In this document: piece after piece, positions 15,183 to 23,784 of the stretch
How the letters are laid out: each line of letters opens with the position of its first letter
How positions within the stretch are numbered: the stretch's first letter is position 1
Assembly (NCBI RefSeq): GCF_018069895.1
Contig: NZ_JAGQDH010000023.1
Coordinates: 1-36,552, forward strand
Reading direction: 5' to 3'
Length of the DNA stretch: 36,552 nt
Source of the DNA: Roseovarius autotrophicus
GTDB lineage: Bacteria; Pseudomonadota; Alphaproteobacteria; Rhodobacterales; Rhodobacteraceae
The notes under the pieces: generated by a model
Database searches by the model: none
What the model was told of the DNA's origin: nothing
Seen by the model: only the letters and a program-made list of their open reading frames with translations
Position numbers and translations under genes: made by a program

Positions 15183-17975
15183 ATGAACGACTTACTTCAT
15201 ACGAAGAACGCTGCTAATATAGTCGAATGCCTAGGCATGACCTTCCCGAGCGAGGATGTGCGGCGGGAGCATTTCCTCGGGTTACTCGCCGAGAAGCTGA
15301 AGGATCCGTCGTTCCGAAATCAAGAGGGGTTTCCGCAGGGATCGGATGAGGCGATCCTCGCGATGTCGGATCCGCCCTACTATACGGCTTGTCCAAACCC
15401 GTTCTTGGAAAAAGTTGTCAGATGTTATGGCTCTGAGTACGAATCTACTGAAGATCGCCTGAAAGATCCGTTTGTTGCCGACGTAAGTGAAGGAAAGAAC
15501 GATACAATTTACAACGCCCATGGATACCACACAAAAGTACCGCATAAGGCTATTGTTCGATACCTCCTTCATTATACAAAACCCGGAGATGTGATATTCG
15601 ACGGCTTCTGTGGATCGGGCATGACGGGTGTTGCAGCTCAACTATGTGCAGACGCATCCGTGGTTGCGTCTCTGGGCTATCGCGTGGATGGGAGCGGAGC
15701 CGTACTGGAAGCACGACAGGATGACGGGAGGACGGTCTGGCAGCCAATATCGGCTATCGGAAAACGGCAGGCTATCCTAACGGACCTCTCACCTGCAGCC
15801 ACATTCATTTCCCATAACTACAACAACCCGCCGCCGTTGGATCAATTTGACTTAGCCGTCCGCCAAATAGTCCGGAGTACGGAAGACGAGCTGGGCTGGA
15901 TGTATCAAACCCGGCACATTGACGGCACGACGGGAAGGATCAACTACACAGTCTGGTCGGACGTTTTCACCTGTCCGGAATGCGCAGGAGAAGTCATTTA
16001 TTGGGACGTGGCACTGGATCATGCTCGCAAGAAGGTCCTGGACGAATTTTCCTGCCCACATTGTTCCTTTGAGATGAAAAAAAGAGCTCTCGAACGAGCC
16101 TGGACAAGTACTTTTGATGAAGCTCTTGGCACAAGTATCCAGCACGCAAGGCAGGTGCCTGTACTCATAAACTACAGTGTTGGTTCAAGTCGCTTCGAGA
16201 AGCGTCCCGATGAAGACGACCTTGAGGTGGCGCGACGGGTCAGTGAAATTGCGCTGCCGAAAAATATCCCAACCAATCGCATGATGGAAGGACGCGAAGC
16301 CCGTCGAAATGACTCTATCGGCATGACACACACTCATCACTATTTTACACACAGAACACTTCAGATAGTCTCAAGCATTCTTCGCGAGGCAGAATCCTAC
16401 CAACCTACCGTCCGGTCTATGCTAAAAATGGCTGTGATGGATTGCTTCTCTGTTCTAACGAAGATGTCTCGCTTCAGGGCTCCAGCTTGGTTCGACAAAT
16501 CCACGGGACCTATGAAGGGGTGGACGGCCGGCACTCTTTACGTCCCGTCGCTGCAGGGCGAGCAAAACGTACTAAATGCATTTGCTGAAAAATCGCGCAT
16601 GATAGCGAGATCCTACAATCCAAAGATTCGGAATCAATTTATTTCGACTGGGCATAGTGGCAGCCTGACAATACCGGATCAGTCTATCGACTACATCTTC
16701 CTCGACCCACCATTCGGAGCGAATATTAGTTACTCTGAGCTGAACTTTCTCTGGGAAAGCTGGCTTGGTGTCACTACGAACGCCCATGATGAAGCCGTTG
16801 AGAATAAGTCCCATGGCAAGGGACTGGATGAATATCGAAAGCTGATGACGCAGTGCTTTCGGGAGGCGCATAGGGTGCTGAAGCCGGGCCGATGGATGAC
16901 GGTTGAGTTCTCCAATACGAAGGCCTCCGTATGGAACGCCATTCAGACGGCTCTGCAAGAGGCTGGCTTCGTCGTTGCAAACATCTCTGCGCTCGACAAG
17001 AAGCAAGGAAGTTTCAAGGCAGTAACAACGACAACTGCGGTGAAGCAGGACCTCGTAATCTCGGCATACAAGCCAAACGGTGGTCTCGAGGAAAGATTTA
17101 CAAGGGCTGGGGGCAGCGAGGCTTCAGTTTGGGATTTCGTCAGAACTCATCTTGAGTATTTGCCAACAGTTAAGATGCGTTCGGGATCCTTGGAATTCAT
17201 TAATGAGAGGGATCCTCGCATAATTTTTGACCGAATGGTCTCCTGGTTCGTAAGGCACAATGTGCCAGTTCCACTTTCTTCTCAGGAATTCCAAGAAGGC
17301 CTCGCTCAAAGATTTTCTGAACGAGATGGAATGGTCTTCCTGTCGGAGCAGGCCAACGAGTATGACCGTAAGCGGGCGCGGGTTGCCTCGGCTCCGCAGA
17401 TGGAAATGTTCATTAGTGATGAGCGCAGTGCCATTGATTGGTTGACTGACTTCTTGCGCAACCGACCGTCAACTTATCAAGAGATTCATCCTGAGTTCAT
17501 GAGCCTTCTGGGTGCCGGATGGAAAAAGCATGAAGAAAAGCCCGAGCTATCGGCGTTGCTTGAAGACAACTTCCTCCGTTGCGAAGGCAACGCCGATGTG
17601 CCCAGCCAAATCCACAGCTACCTTTCGACGAACTTCAAGGATTTGCGTGGGCTGGAGAAGGATGATCCGCGTCTGAAGGCGAAGGCCAAGGATCGCTGGT
17701 ACGTTCCCGACCCGAGCAAGGCGAAGGACCTGGAGCAGAAGCGCGAGCGGTCTCTACTGAAGGAGTTCGAGGGATACAAGAACGCTCCTGGCCGACGGCT
17801 CAAAGAGTTCAGGCTCGAGGTGCTGCGCGCCGGTTTCAAAACCGCCTGGGCAGCCAGGGACTACAAGACGATCATCGGCATTGCCCATAAGATTCCCGAC
17901 GAAGCGCTGCAGGAGGATGAAAAGCTGCTGCTCTGGTACGACCAGGCGCTCACGCGCATGGAGGCCAATGCGTGA
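15183..17975 (+). CDS. pglXI: PglXI, BREX type 3 adenine-specific DNA methyltransferase
   Basis: 930 aa. Methyltransferase motif IV appears first (SDPPYY, residues 62-67), then motif I DGFCGSGMTG (140-149), the beta-class order. Two CxxC pairs, CPEC (264-267) and CPHC (291-294), suggest a zinc ribbon. A second catalytic-looking LDPPFGANISY lies at 507-517. The architecture fits the DUF1156-like PglXI of type 3 BREX, which marks host DNA so that unmodified phage can be recognised. The C-terminal 300 residues are target-recognition or assembly candidates. Codons through about 17,570 are AT-richer (about 40 percent GC in two sampled 60-base blocks); the last 400 bases return to about 58 percent. 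The stop overlaps the next GTG (GTGA). Confidence 0.92.
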   Translation: MNDLLHTKNAANIVECLGMTFPSEDVRREHFLGLLAEKLKDPSFRNQEGFPQGSDEAILAMSDPPYYTACPNPFLEKVVRCYGSEYESTEDRLKDPFVADVSEGKNDTIYNAHGYHTKVPHKAIVRYLLHYTKPGDVIFDGFCGSGMTGVAAQLCADASVVASLGYRVDGSGAVLEARQDDGRTVWQPISAIGKRQAILTDLSPAATFISHNYNNPPPLDQFDLAVRQIVRSTEDELGWMYQTRHIDGTTGRINYTVWSDVFTCPECAGEVIYWDVALDHARKKVLDEFSCPHCSFEMKKRALERAWTSTFDEALGTSIQHARQVPVLINYSVGSSRFEKRPDEDDLEVARRVSEIALPKNIPTNRMMEGREARRNDSIGMTHTHHYFTHRTLQIVSSILREAESYQPTVRSMLKMAVMDCFSVLTKMSRFRAPAWFDKSTGPMKGWTAGTLYVPSLQGEQNVLNAFAEKSRMIARSYNPKIRNQFISTGHSGSLTIPDQSIDYIFLDPPFGANISYSELNFLWESWLGVTTNAHDEAVENKSHGKGLDEYRKLMTQCFREAHRVLKPGRWMTVEFSNTKASVWNAIQTALQEAGFVVANISALDKKQGSFKAVTTTTAVKQDLVISAYKPNGGLEERFTRAGGSEASVWDFVRTHLEYLPTVKMRSGSLEFINERDPRIIFDRMVSWFVRHNVPVPLSSQEFQEGLAQRFSERDGMVFLSEQANEYDRKRARVASAPQMEMFISDERSAIDWLTDFLRNRPSTYQEIHPEFMSLLGAGWKKHEEKPELSALLEDNFLRCEGNADVPSQIHSYLSTNFKDLRGLEKDDPRLKAKAKDRWYVPDPSKAKDLEQKRERSLLKEFEGYKNAPGRRLKEFRLEVLRAGFKTAWAARDYKTIIGIAHKIPDEALQEDEKLLLWYDQALTRMEANA

Positions 17976-20788
17976 CGCATGCGGACGGCGGACCTGGTAT
18001 CGGCGCGTGGTGCTGGCATGAGAGACATGCCGCACCCTGCCGTGTCGTCGATGCGCAAGAGATTTGGGGCGAGACGACCTACCGCGTCTGGCTGCCGGAC
18101 AAGGACGCCGTCGTTCGCGCCCGTGCCGCCGACCTAGCGTCGCTCGATACCGTCGAGCCTACGGTCGAGCACATCCTGCACACTGCCGCGGCGGCGAAGC
18201 TGCTCGACGCGCTGGAGGAAAACCTTCTCCTCGCACCCATCCAGTCGAGCGTCGTACCGCTGCCGCACCAGCTCTATGCGCTCAACAGGGCCATGAGCCG
18301 GGACCGGATCCGATACCTGCTGGCCGACGAAGTAGGGCTCGGCAAGACGATCGAAGCCGGGCTCATCCTGCGCGAGCTCAAGTTGCGCGGCATGGCAAAG
18401 CGGATCCTCGTGGTGGCCCCGAAGGGGCTGGTCCGGCAGTGGCAAGCCGAGATGCGGCTGCATTTTGGGGAACACTTCCAGTTCATCGAACCGGCCGAAC
18501 TTTCCGCTTTCCGGCAATGGCGCAATGACGAGGAGAACCTGTGGCGGCTGCACGATCAGGTCATCTGCTCGCTCGACTCCGTGAAGCCGCTCGAAGGGCG
18601 GCGCGGCTGGAGCATCGAACAGCTCAGCACCTACAACCGCGAGCGCTTCGAGGACCTGATCTCGGCATCGTGGGATCTGGTCATCATCGACGAAGCCCAC
18701 CGCATGGGCGGGAGCACCGACCAGGTCGCTCGCTACAAGCTGGGCGCGGCGCTGGCGGAGGCCGCTCCCTACATCCTTCTCCTGTCGGCGACTCCGCATC
18801 AGGGCAAGACTGACCAGTTTCATCGACTGATGCAGCTTATCGACCGCGATTCCTTCCCGGACGAAAGCAGCGTGACGAGCGAGCGTGTGGCTCCGTTCGT
18901 GGTACGCACGGAGAAGCGCGTCGCGATCGATGCGGAAGGCAATCCCCTTTTTAAGCCGCGCATCACCCGGCTTCAGGCCGTCGCCTGGCAGGACCGACAT
19001 GCGGCGCAGCAGAAGCTCTACGAGGCGGTCACCGACTATGTGCGCCACGGTTACAACCAGGCCATGGCGGCGAAGCAACGGCACATCGGCTTCCTGATGA
19101 TCCTGATGCAGCGGCTGGTGACCTCCAGCACTGCGGCTATTCGCACGACGCTCGAAAAGCGCCAGGCGCTGCTCGATCAGCCGCAGCTCCAACCATCCCT
19201 GTTCGAGACGGCCGACGTCGACGAATGGGCCGAGCTCGACGGCCAGACACAGGTAGATCTGGCCGTCCAGACTCGCGGCTGGGAGATGGAGAAGGCGGAG
19301 GTCGACACCCTGCTCGAACTCGCCCGGTCCACCGAAGCCCAGGGCACGGACGCCAAGGCCGAAGCGCTGCTGGAGCTGATCTACAAGCTGCAGCAGGAGG
19401 AGAACGATCCGGAGCTGAAGGTTCTGATCTTCACTGAATTTGTGCCGACGCAGACGATGCTCGCGGCATTTCTGGAAAGCCGCGGCTTCTCGGTCGCCAC
19501 GCTCAACGGCAGCATGGATCTCGATGCGCGCACCCGGGCCCAGCAGGCTTTCTCGCGCGATGTGCGCGTTCTTGTCTCCACCGATGCTGGCGGCGAAGGC
19601 CTTAACCTGCAGTTTTGTCATGTCGTCATCAATTTCGACATGCCGTGGAACCCGATGCGGGTCGAGCAACGCATCGGCCGCGTCGACCGCATCGGTCAGC
19701 CGCATGTGGTTCGCGCGATCAATTTCGTTCTGGAGGATACGGTCGAGCACCGTGTGCGTGAGGTTCTCGAAACCAAGCTCGCGGTCATCGCCGAAGAGTT
19801 CGGCGTCGACAAGGCCGCCGACATCATGGACTCGGTCGAAGCCGAACCGTTGTTCGACGAGCTCTTCGTCCAGAGCCTGCAGAACCCTGACGCCATCGAA
19901 ACCGAGTGCGACGCCGTCGTATCGGAGCTTCGCTCGACCATCGCGGAGAGCCGCAAGAGCGAGGAACTCCTTCCTGCTGCTCATGAGCTTGATGCCGATG
20001 AAGCGCGCAAATGGCGCGATCACCCAGCGCAGTTCTGGTTGGAACGGGCAATCACGACCGGGTTACCCGCACGGGGAGGCGAAGCAAGCAAAGACGGAGA
20101 GGCATGGCGAGTGCGCTGGGCGGACGGCAGTGAGTCTGCCAAAGTTTGCTTCGATGCCCGTACCGCCGAGGAGCACCCGGACGTCGAATGGGTCACCTTG
20201 GAGGATCCGCGTGCCCGGGCCGTGATCGGCGAGCTGCCTCGCTGCGTACCCGAGTTGCCGCTTCTTCCTATCGTGCGGATCTCCGGACTCCCGGACACCG
20301 TTAGCGGGGTTTGGTCGCTGTGGGAAATCAGCCTGTCGGCCGACGACTACAGCCGGCGGCGTTTCTTGACCGTGTTCGTGAACGACGCAGGGCGCGCCTT
20401 CCTGCCGACGGCTAAGCGGATCTGGGACCTCCTTCTCACTGAGCAAATTGAGCTGACCGGGACGTCGGCCACGGAAAATGCCGACGGCTGGTTCGATCGG
20501 TCCAGGACCGCCGCTCTGGTTCAAGGCGAGCGTGTTTTTGCCGAACTGGTGGACGAACATAGAACCCGTATTCAGGAGGAGCGCGAGCGCGCCCAATACG
20601 CCTACGACGCCCGCCACCAGGCCATTGGCCGGATCGGGCTGCAGAATGTGCGGGACTATCGTCGCAAGCGCCTTAAGGCGGACCAAGAAACCCGCATGGC
20701 GCAACTCGACGCAGCCGAAGCCTACGCCCCCGATCTCAATGCAGTCCTGATGTTGCGCGTCGGCGAAGAGAAGGCAGACGCGTCATGA
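17972..20788 (+). CDS. brxHII: BrxHII, SNF2/RapA-like helicase of BREX type 3
   Basis: 938 aa SF2 ATPase. Motif I is DEVGLGKT (residues 119-126), motif II DEAH (240-243), motif III SATP (272-275), motif V STDAGGEGLN (536-545) and motif VI QRIGRVDRIGQ (566-576), with the DMPWNPMRVEQ segment typical of RapA/HepA-like translocases. The C-terminal 350 residues are family-specific. Known role in type 3 BREX: a DNA-dependent translocase or helicase partner; the exact step is unresolved. It starts at GTG overlapping the pglXI stop, and its stop overlaps the pglZ ATG. A 629-codon antisense frame lies inside it and is a composition artefact. Confidence 0.92.
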   Translation: MTHADGGPGIGAWCWHERHAAPCRVVDAQEIWGETTYRVWLPDKDAVVRARAADLASLDTVEPTVEHILHTAAAAKLLDALEENLLLAPIQSSVVPLPHQLYALNRAMSRDRIRYLLADEVGLGKTIEAGLILRELKLRGMAKRILVVAPKGLVRQWQAEMRLHFGEHFQFIEPAELSAFRQWRNDEENLWRLHDQVICSLDSVKPLEGRRGWSIEQLSTYNRERFEDLISASWDLVIIDEAHRMGGSTDQVARYKLGAALAEAAPYILLLSATPHQGKTDQFHRLMQLIDRDSFPDESSVTSERVAPFVVRTEKRVAIDAEGNPLFKPRITRLQAVAWQDRHAAQQKLYEAVTDYVRHGYNQAMAAKQRHIGFLMILMQRLVTSSTAAIRTTLEKRQALLDQPQLQPSLFETADVDEWAELDGQTQVDLAVQTRGWEMEKAEVDTLLELARSTEAQGTDAKAEALLELIYKLQQEENDPELKVLIFTEFVPTQTMLAAFLESRGFSVATLNGSMDLDARTRAQQAFSRDVRVLVSTDAGGEGLNLQFCHVVINFDMPWNPMRVEQRIGRVDRIGQPHVVRAINFVLEDTVEHRVREVLETKLAVIAEEFGVDKAADIMDSVEAEPLFDELFVQSLQNPDAIETECDAVVSELRSTIAESRKSEELLPAAHELDADEARKWRDHPAQFWLERAITTGLPARGGEASKDGEAWRVRWADGSESAKVCFDARTAEEHPDVEWVTLEDPRARAVIGELPRCVPELPLLPIVRISGLPDTVSGVWSLWEISLSADDYSRRRFLTVFVNDAGRAFLPTAKRIWDLLLTEQIELTGTSATENADGWFDRSRTAALVQGERVFAELVDEHRTRIQEERERAQYAYDARHQAIGRIGLQNVRDYRRKRLKADQETRMAQLDAAEAYAPDLNAVLMLRVGEEKADAS

Positions 20789-22782
20789 GCGCCTGGGTTG
20801 ATCGCATCCTGCGGGAGTTTCCCGCCGACCTGGCCCGCTTCTGGATTGCCTGCGACCCAGACGATCTCCTGTTGGACGAGCGCATCCTTCACAGCCTTCG
20901 GGAGCGCGGCTTCGAGGTGTTGCCATTCGACGATTCCATCGCGTTCCGAACGGAATACGAGGAACGCTACCGCGCCGCTTGGGACCGAGGCGAGGACGGA
21001 TCCTCGAAAGCACTGGTCCTGCAGCTGCGCGGAACCGACATGAATGCTCTACCATGGGACTATGTCCGCGAGGGCCGCAAGGTCAGCCTGAGCCTGGCGG
21101 ACCTTTTCCCTAAGCTAAGCTACGGTGTTATCCGGCACATCGACTCGGAACACCATGAGGCACTCTTCGAGGCGCACAACAGGCATGCGACGCAGCCGTT
21201 GGGAGAAGGCGCGACAAAGGATTTCATCCTCACGCACATCTTCCGGATCAGTCCTTACCTGCTCAGCCGGGCGGAGGAATTCTGGCGCGAGCTTCTGCGT
21301 CTCCATTACCGTGGAACAGGTTTGCCTCCGCTGCTCGCCGATCATGTCGGTGGCATTCTGGCTGACATCCCGCATCTCAAAGACCTGCCAGGCGCCGAAT
21401 TGTTCTCGTCGAAAAGCTTTACCCTGCGGGTCCTGCAGGACTCCTGGGATCAGTTCCTGGCCCAGCACGGCGTCCGCAGCCGGCGGTCCACCGACAAGGA
21501 TCGAGACGACATCAGCGCGTTCTCAGTCCCGTTCGACCACCCCGATGTTCGGGTCGTAGTCGACAACATGTTCTTCGATGGTACGCTCCAGCCGGTCGAC
21601 ATCGAGGGATCTCCATCGAACCTTCCCGAGTGGGCGAAAGTCGGGCTGAAATGCGATGCGAACGCTCTGGGAGATCTGGTCGCCGAGGGCGTAAGGAGGG
21701 TTAGCCCAGAGCTGCCCGGGCCGGACTCGTCACACCGGGATTGGAGTGATTTTTCCCGTCGTCTGGGCGAAATCATTTTTCGCTTTCATAGCTTGAGCGC
21801 ACAGCAAGCAAACGACGTCCACGAGCAAGTCCACGCCCTGCAGCGTGACGCCGATGCTCGCCTCACGGATTGGGTTTTTAAGCACTTTGCCGATCTCCCG
21901 TCGCTGCCGGCGGCGCGGGGACCGGTCATGGTCCACCACGTGCCGCGATACCTAGCGATGCGCCGCAGTGCGGGCGAGGAACGCATCGCGCTTCTCGTTT
22001 TCGACGGGCTCGCGATGGATCAATGGTTTCAGATCCGCGAGCATCTTGCGGCGCGCGCTCCCAATCTGATCGTGGATGAAAATGCATGCTTCGCTTGGCT
22101 TCCCACTCTGACCTCGGTTTCACGCCAGGCTCTGTTCTCCGGCCTCAAGCCGCGCGAGTTCTCCGATTCTATCGAAACAACCAGCAAGGAGCCGGCTCTA
22201 TGGACACGCTTCTGGCAGGAAAACGGCCTACGCAAGCCGGAGATCCTCTATCGGAAGAGCCTCAAGCGGACTGGGCAGCTGGATGATCTGGCGGATGCGC
22301 TCTCGCAACCTTCCATCAAGGTCGCCGGCATCGTCGTGGACATGATCGACGAGATCGTACACGGAGCAATGTTGGGCAAGCGCGGCATCAGCGGTCAGAT
22401 CGCCGAGTGGTGCGCCACCGGCTTCCTGGAGCGACTGTTCTTCCTGCTCGCCGAGCATGGATACAGCGTCTATCTCACCGCAGATCACGGGAATGTCGAA
22501 GCTGAAGGGATCGGCAGGCTTAGCCAAGGCGTTGTTTCCGAGCTCCGGGGCGAACGGGTCCGCGCCTACCGCAGCGCCGCCCTTGCCGCGTCGGTCCCGG
22601 AAAACATCGACGCTTTCCGCCTCGATCTCGCTGGACTACCGCCCGACTTCTTGCCGCTATACGCCGGAACCCGAGGAGCATTCGTATCGCCGGGAGACCA
22701 AGTCGTCGCTCACGGCGGGATATCCGTCGAAGAGCTGATTGTTCCCTTTGTCAAAGTTTCCGTTGAGAACGAAAAACAATGA
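20785..22782 (+). CDS. pglZ: PglZ, alkaline-phosphatase-fold BREX protein
   Basis: 665 aa. The phosphatase-fold metal site is visible in the C-terminal half: LLVFDGLAMDQW (residues 403-414), the nucleophile region WLPTLTSVSR (438-447), VDMIDEIVH (518-526) and LTADHGN (564-570). The N-terminal 390 residues are the PglZ-specific part. PglZ is the signature protein of BREX and Pgl systems and is a metal-dependent nuclease or phosphodiesterase in characterised examples. The gene has ATGA overlaps at both ends (brxHII and brxA), so stoichiometric coupled translation is likely. The metal ligands appear intact, so the system is predicted active. Confidence 0.94.
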   Translation: MSAWVDRILREFPADLARFWIACDPDDLLLDERILHSLRERGFEVLPFDDSIAFRTEYEERYRAAWDRGEDGSSKALVLQLRGTDMNALPWDYVREGRKVSLSLADLFPKLSYGVIRHIDSEHHEALFEAHNRHATQPLGEGATKDFILTHIFRISPYLLSRAEEFWRELLRLHYRGTGLPPLLADHVGGILADIPHLKDLPGAELFSSKSFTLRVLQDSWDQFLAQHGVRSRRSTDKDRDDISAFSVPFDHPDVRVVVDNMFFDGTLQPVDIEGSPSNLPEWAKVGLKCDANALGDLVAEGVRRVSPELPGPDSSHRDWSDFSRRLGEIIFRFHSLSAQQANDVHEQVHALQRDADARLTDWVFKHFADLPSLPAARGPVMVHHVPRYLAMRRSAGEERIALLVFDGLAMDQWFQIREHLAARAPNLIVDENACFAWLPTLTSVSRQALFSGLKPREFSDSIETTSKEPALWTRFWQENGLRKPEILYRKSLKRTGQLDDLADALSQPSIKVAGIVVDMIDEIVHGAMLGKRGISGQIAEWCATGFLERLFFLLAEHGYSVYLTADHGNVEAEGIGRLSQGVVSELRGERVRAYRSAALAASVPENIDAFRLDLAGLPPDFLPLYAGTRGAFVSPGDQVVAHGGISVEELIVPFVKVSVENEKQ

Positions 22783-23534
22783 ACCCCACAAGGCCGCAAA
22801 TCGGATTTGATCGCTTCATACAGTTGGACTGGGCTGCAGCTGCGCTGCGCGTGAGAGCGGGTGTGTCCAATCTCGATGACCTGACAGAACTCATCGACGC
22901 AACGCACCCGGGCTCCGCCGCCAAGAAAAAGACCCGAACGGTTCTGAACCGCCTCTGGTTGGAGCCACGTCCCGATCTGGCTGATTTCGCCGAGCGCGGG
23001 GTGGAAATATATCGCGGAGCACCGGACACGCCAGTCTCTGCACTGACATGGGGGATGGCCCTGGCGACCTACCCGTTCTTCGGCAAGGTGGCCGAAATTG
23101 TTGGACGTCTCACCTCGTTACAAGGTGACTGCACTTCTGCGGAGGTCCATCGGCGAATGGCCGAGATATTCGGTGAGCGCGAAGGCACTCGCCGGATGAC
23201 GAACATGGTTTTGCAGTCCCAAGCGAGTTGGGGAGCCATCGAGAGAGTAGACAAGGGCAAGCGCATCGTCCGATCCCCATTGATCGAGCTAGATGCATCC
23301 GCTGCAGCAGCGTGGTTGGCGGAGGCGTGCGTGCGGTATGCGGGTCGTCCACTGTCGGTCGCCGGGATTGGCTCAAACCCGATCGTCTACCCTTTCTCTC
23401 TCAAAGGATCGAGTGCGTATCTTTTCTCGCAAAGCCCATATCTCGAGATGCGTGCCGACAGTGCAGGAAATCAAATGATCGATCTGGCAACATGTCAGAG
23501 GGGCAGCAACGGGTGGAATGATGACAGCAAATAG
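22779..23534 (+). CDS. brxA: BrxA, BREX small DNA-binding protein
   Basis: 251 aa, basic. The N-terminal segment LDDLTELIDATHPGSAAKKKTRTVLNRLW resembles the helical NusB-like or winged part of BrxA (DUF1819-like); ALTWGMALATYPFF and a mid-section ending in RMTNMVLQSQASWG are family-like. BrxA binds DNA and is required for BREX exclusion in studied systems. In type 3 operons it is normally the last gene, as here. Its ATG overlaps the pglZ stop, and its own 3' end overlaps a further 87-codon frame by 17 bases, which suggests one extra gene at the operon end. Confidence 0.88.
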   Translation: MNPTRPQIGFDRFIQLDWAAAALRVRAGVSNLDDLTELIDATHPGSAAKKKTRTVLNRLWLEPRPDLADFAERGVEIYRGAPDTPVSALTWGMALATYPFFGKVAEIVGRLTSLQGDCTSAEVHRRMAEIFGEREGTRRMTNMVLQSQASWGAIERVDKGKRIVRSPLIELDASAAAAWLAEACVRYAGRPLSVAGIGSNPIVYPFSLKGSSAYLFSQSPYLEMRADSAGNQMIDLATCQRGSNGWNDDSK

Positions 23535-23781
23535 CGCTGAAACCCAAATATTCTCAGGTCAGTTGGTAGCTCAGTCCATGCCAATTCAGATCTCCATGGG
23601 ACAGATCGTCGTGATCGCTGTTTTCCGGGGCACTGCTATCCGCGATGCGCTGCTTCAGGGAACTGAAGCTATCAAGTCAAATCCGAACATCTTGGAAACA
23701 GAGAAGTTCGGTGCCACGAAGACGCTAGAGAATGCGCTCGACACGCTCGAACGAATTGCCGCCGCTTCGCGCGGGCGCTGA
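23518..23781 (+). CDS. small protein at the end of the BREX operon (87 aa)
   Basis: Unrecognised 87-residue protein. The middle has a beta-strand-like MGQIVVIAVF; the C-terminal half is a helix with a basic end (LDTLERIAAASRGR). There is no membrane segment and no cysteine. The start overlaps brxA by 17 bases, the same type of overlap seen at brxF-brxC, and two adjacent ATGs are possible starts (23518, 23521). It ends three bases before the DUF4236 gene. It is not one of the canonical type 3 genes. It could be an accessory BREX protein, or the first gene of the neighbouring locus that is now fused to the operon. Confidence 0.6.
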   Translation: MMTANSAETQIFSGQLVAQSMPIQISMGQIVVIAVFRGTAIRDALLQGTEAIKSNPNILETEKFGATKTLENALDTLERIAAASRGR

Positions 23782-23784
23782 GCC

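Larger units (their letters stand above)
8716..23781 (+). other. complete BREX type 3 defence operon with an added HEPN gene
   Basis: The order brxF-brxC-pglXI-brxHII-pglZ-brxA is the type 3 BREX arrangement; a BrxR-type regulator precedes it. Additional genes are the HEPN-motif protein between brxC and pglXI and the 87-aa gene at the end. All key motifs (Walker A and B, methyltransferase I and IV, DEAH, phosphatase metal ligands) are intact and no frameshift was seen, so it is predicted to be functional. No integrase or direct repeats bounding the block were found. Confidence 0.88.

Noticed and set aside
18134..20023. 629-codon minus-strand open frame
   Set aside because: Lies wholly inside brxHII on the opposite strand; low-complexity shadow of a high-GC gene.
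8716..23781. DISARM or type I restriction-modification instead of BREX
   Set aside because: PglZ phosphatase fold, BrxC, BrxF and BrxA are present and there is no HsdR/HsdS or DrmB-like gene.
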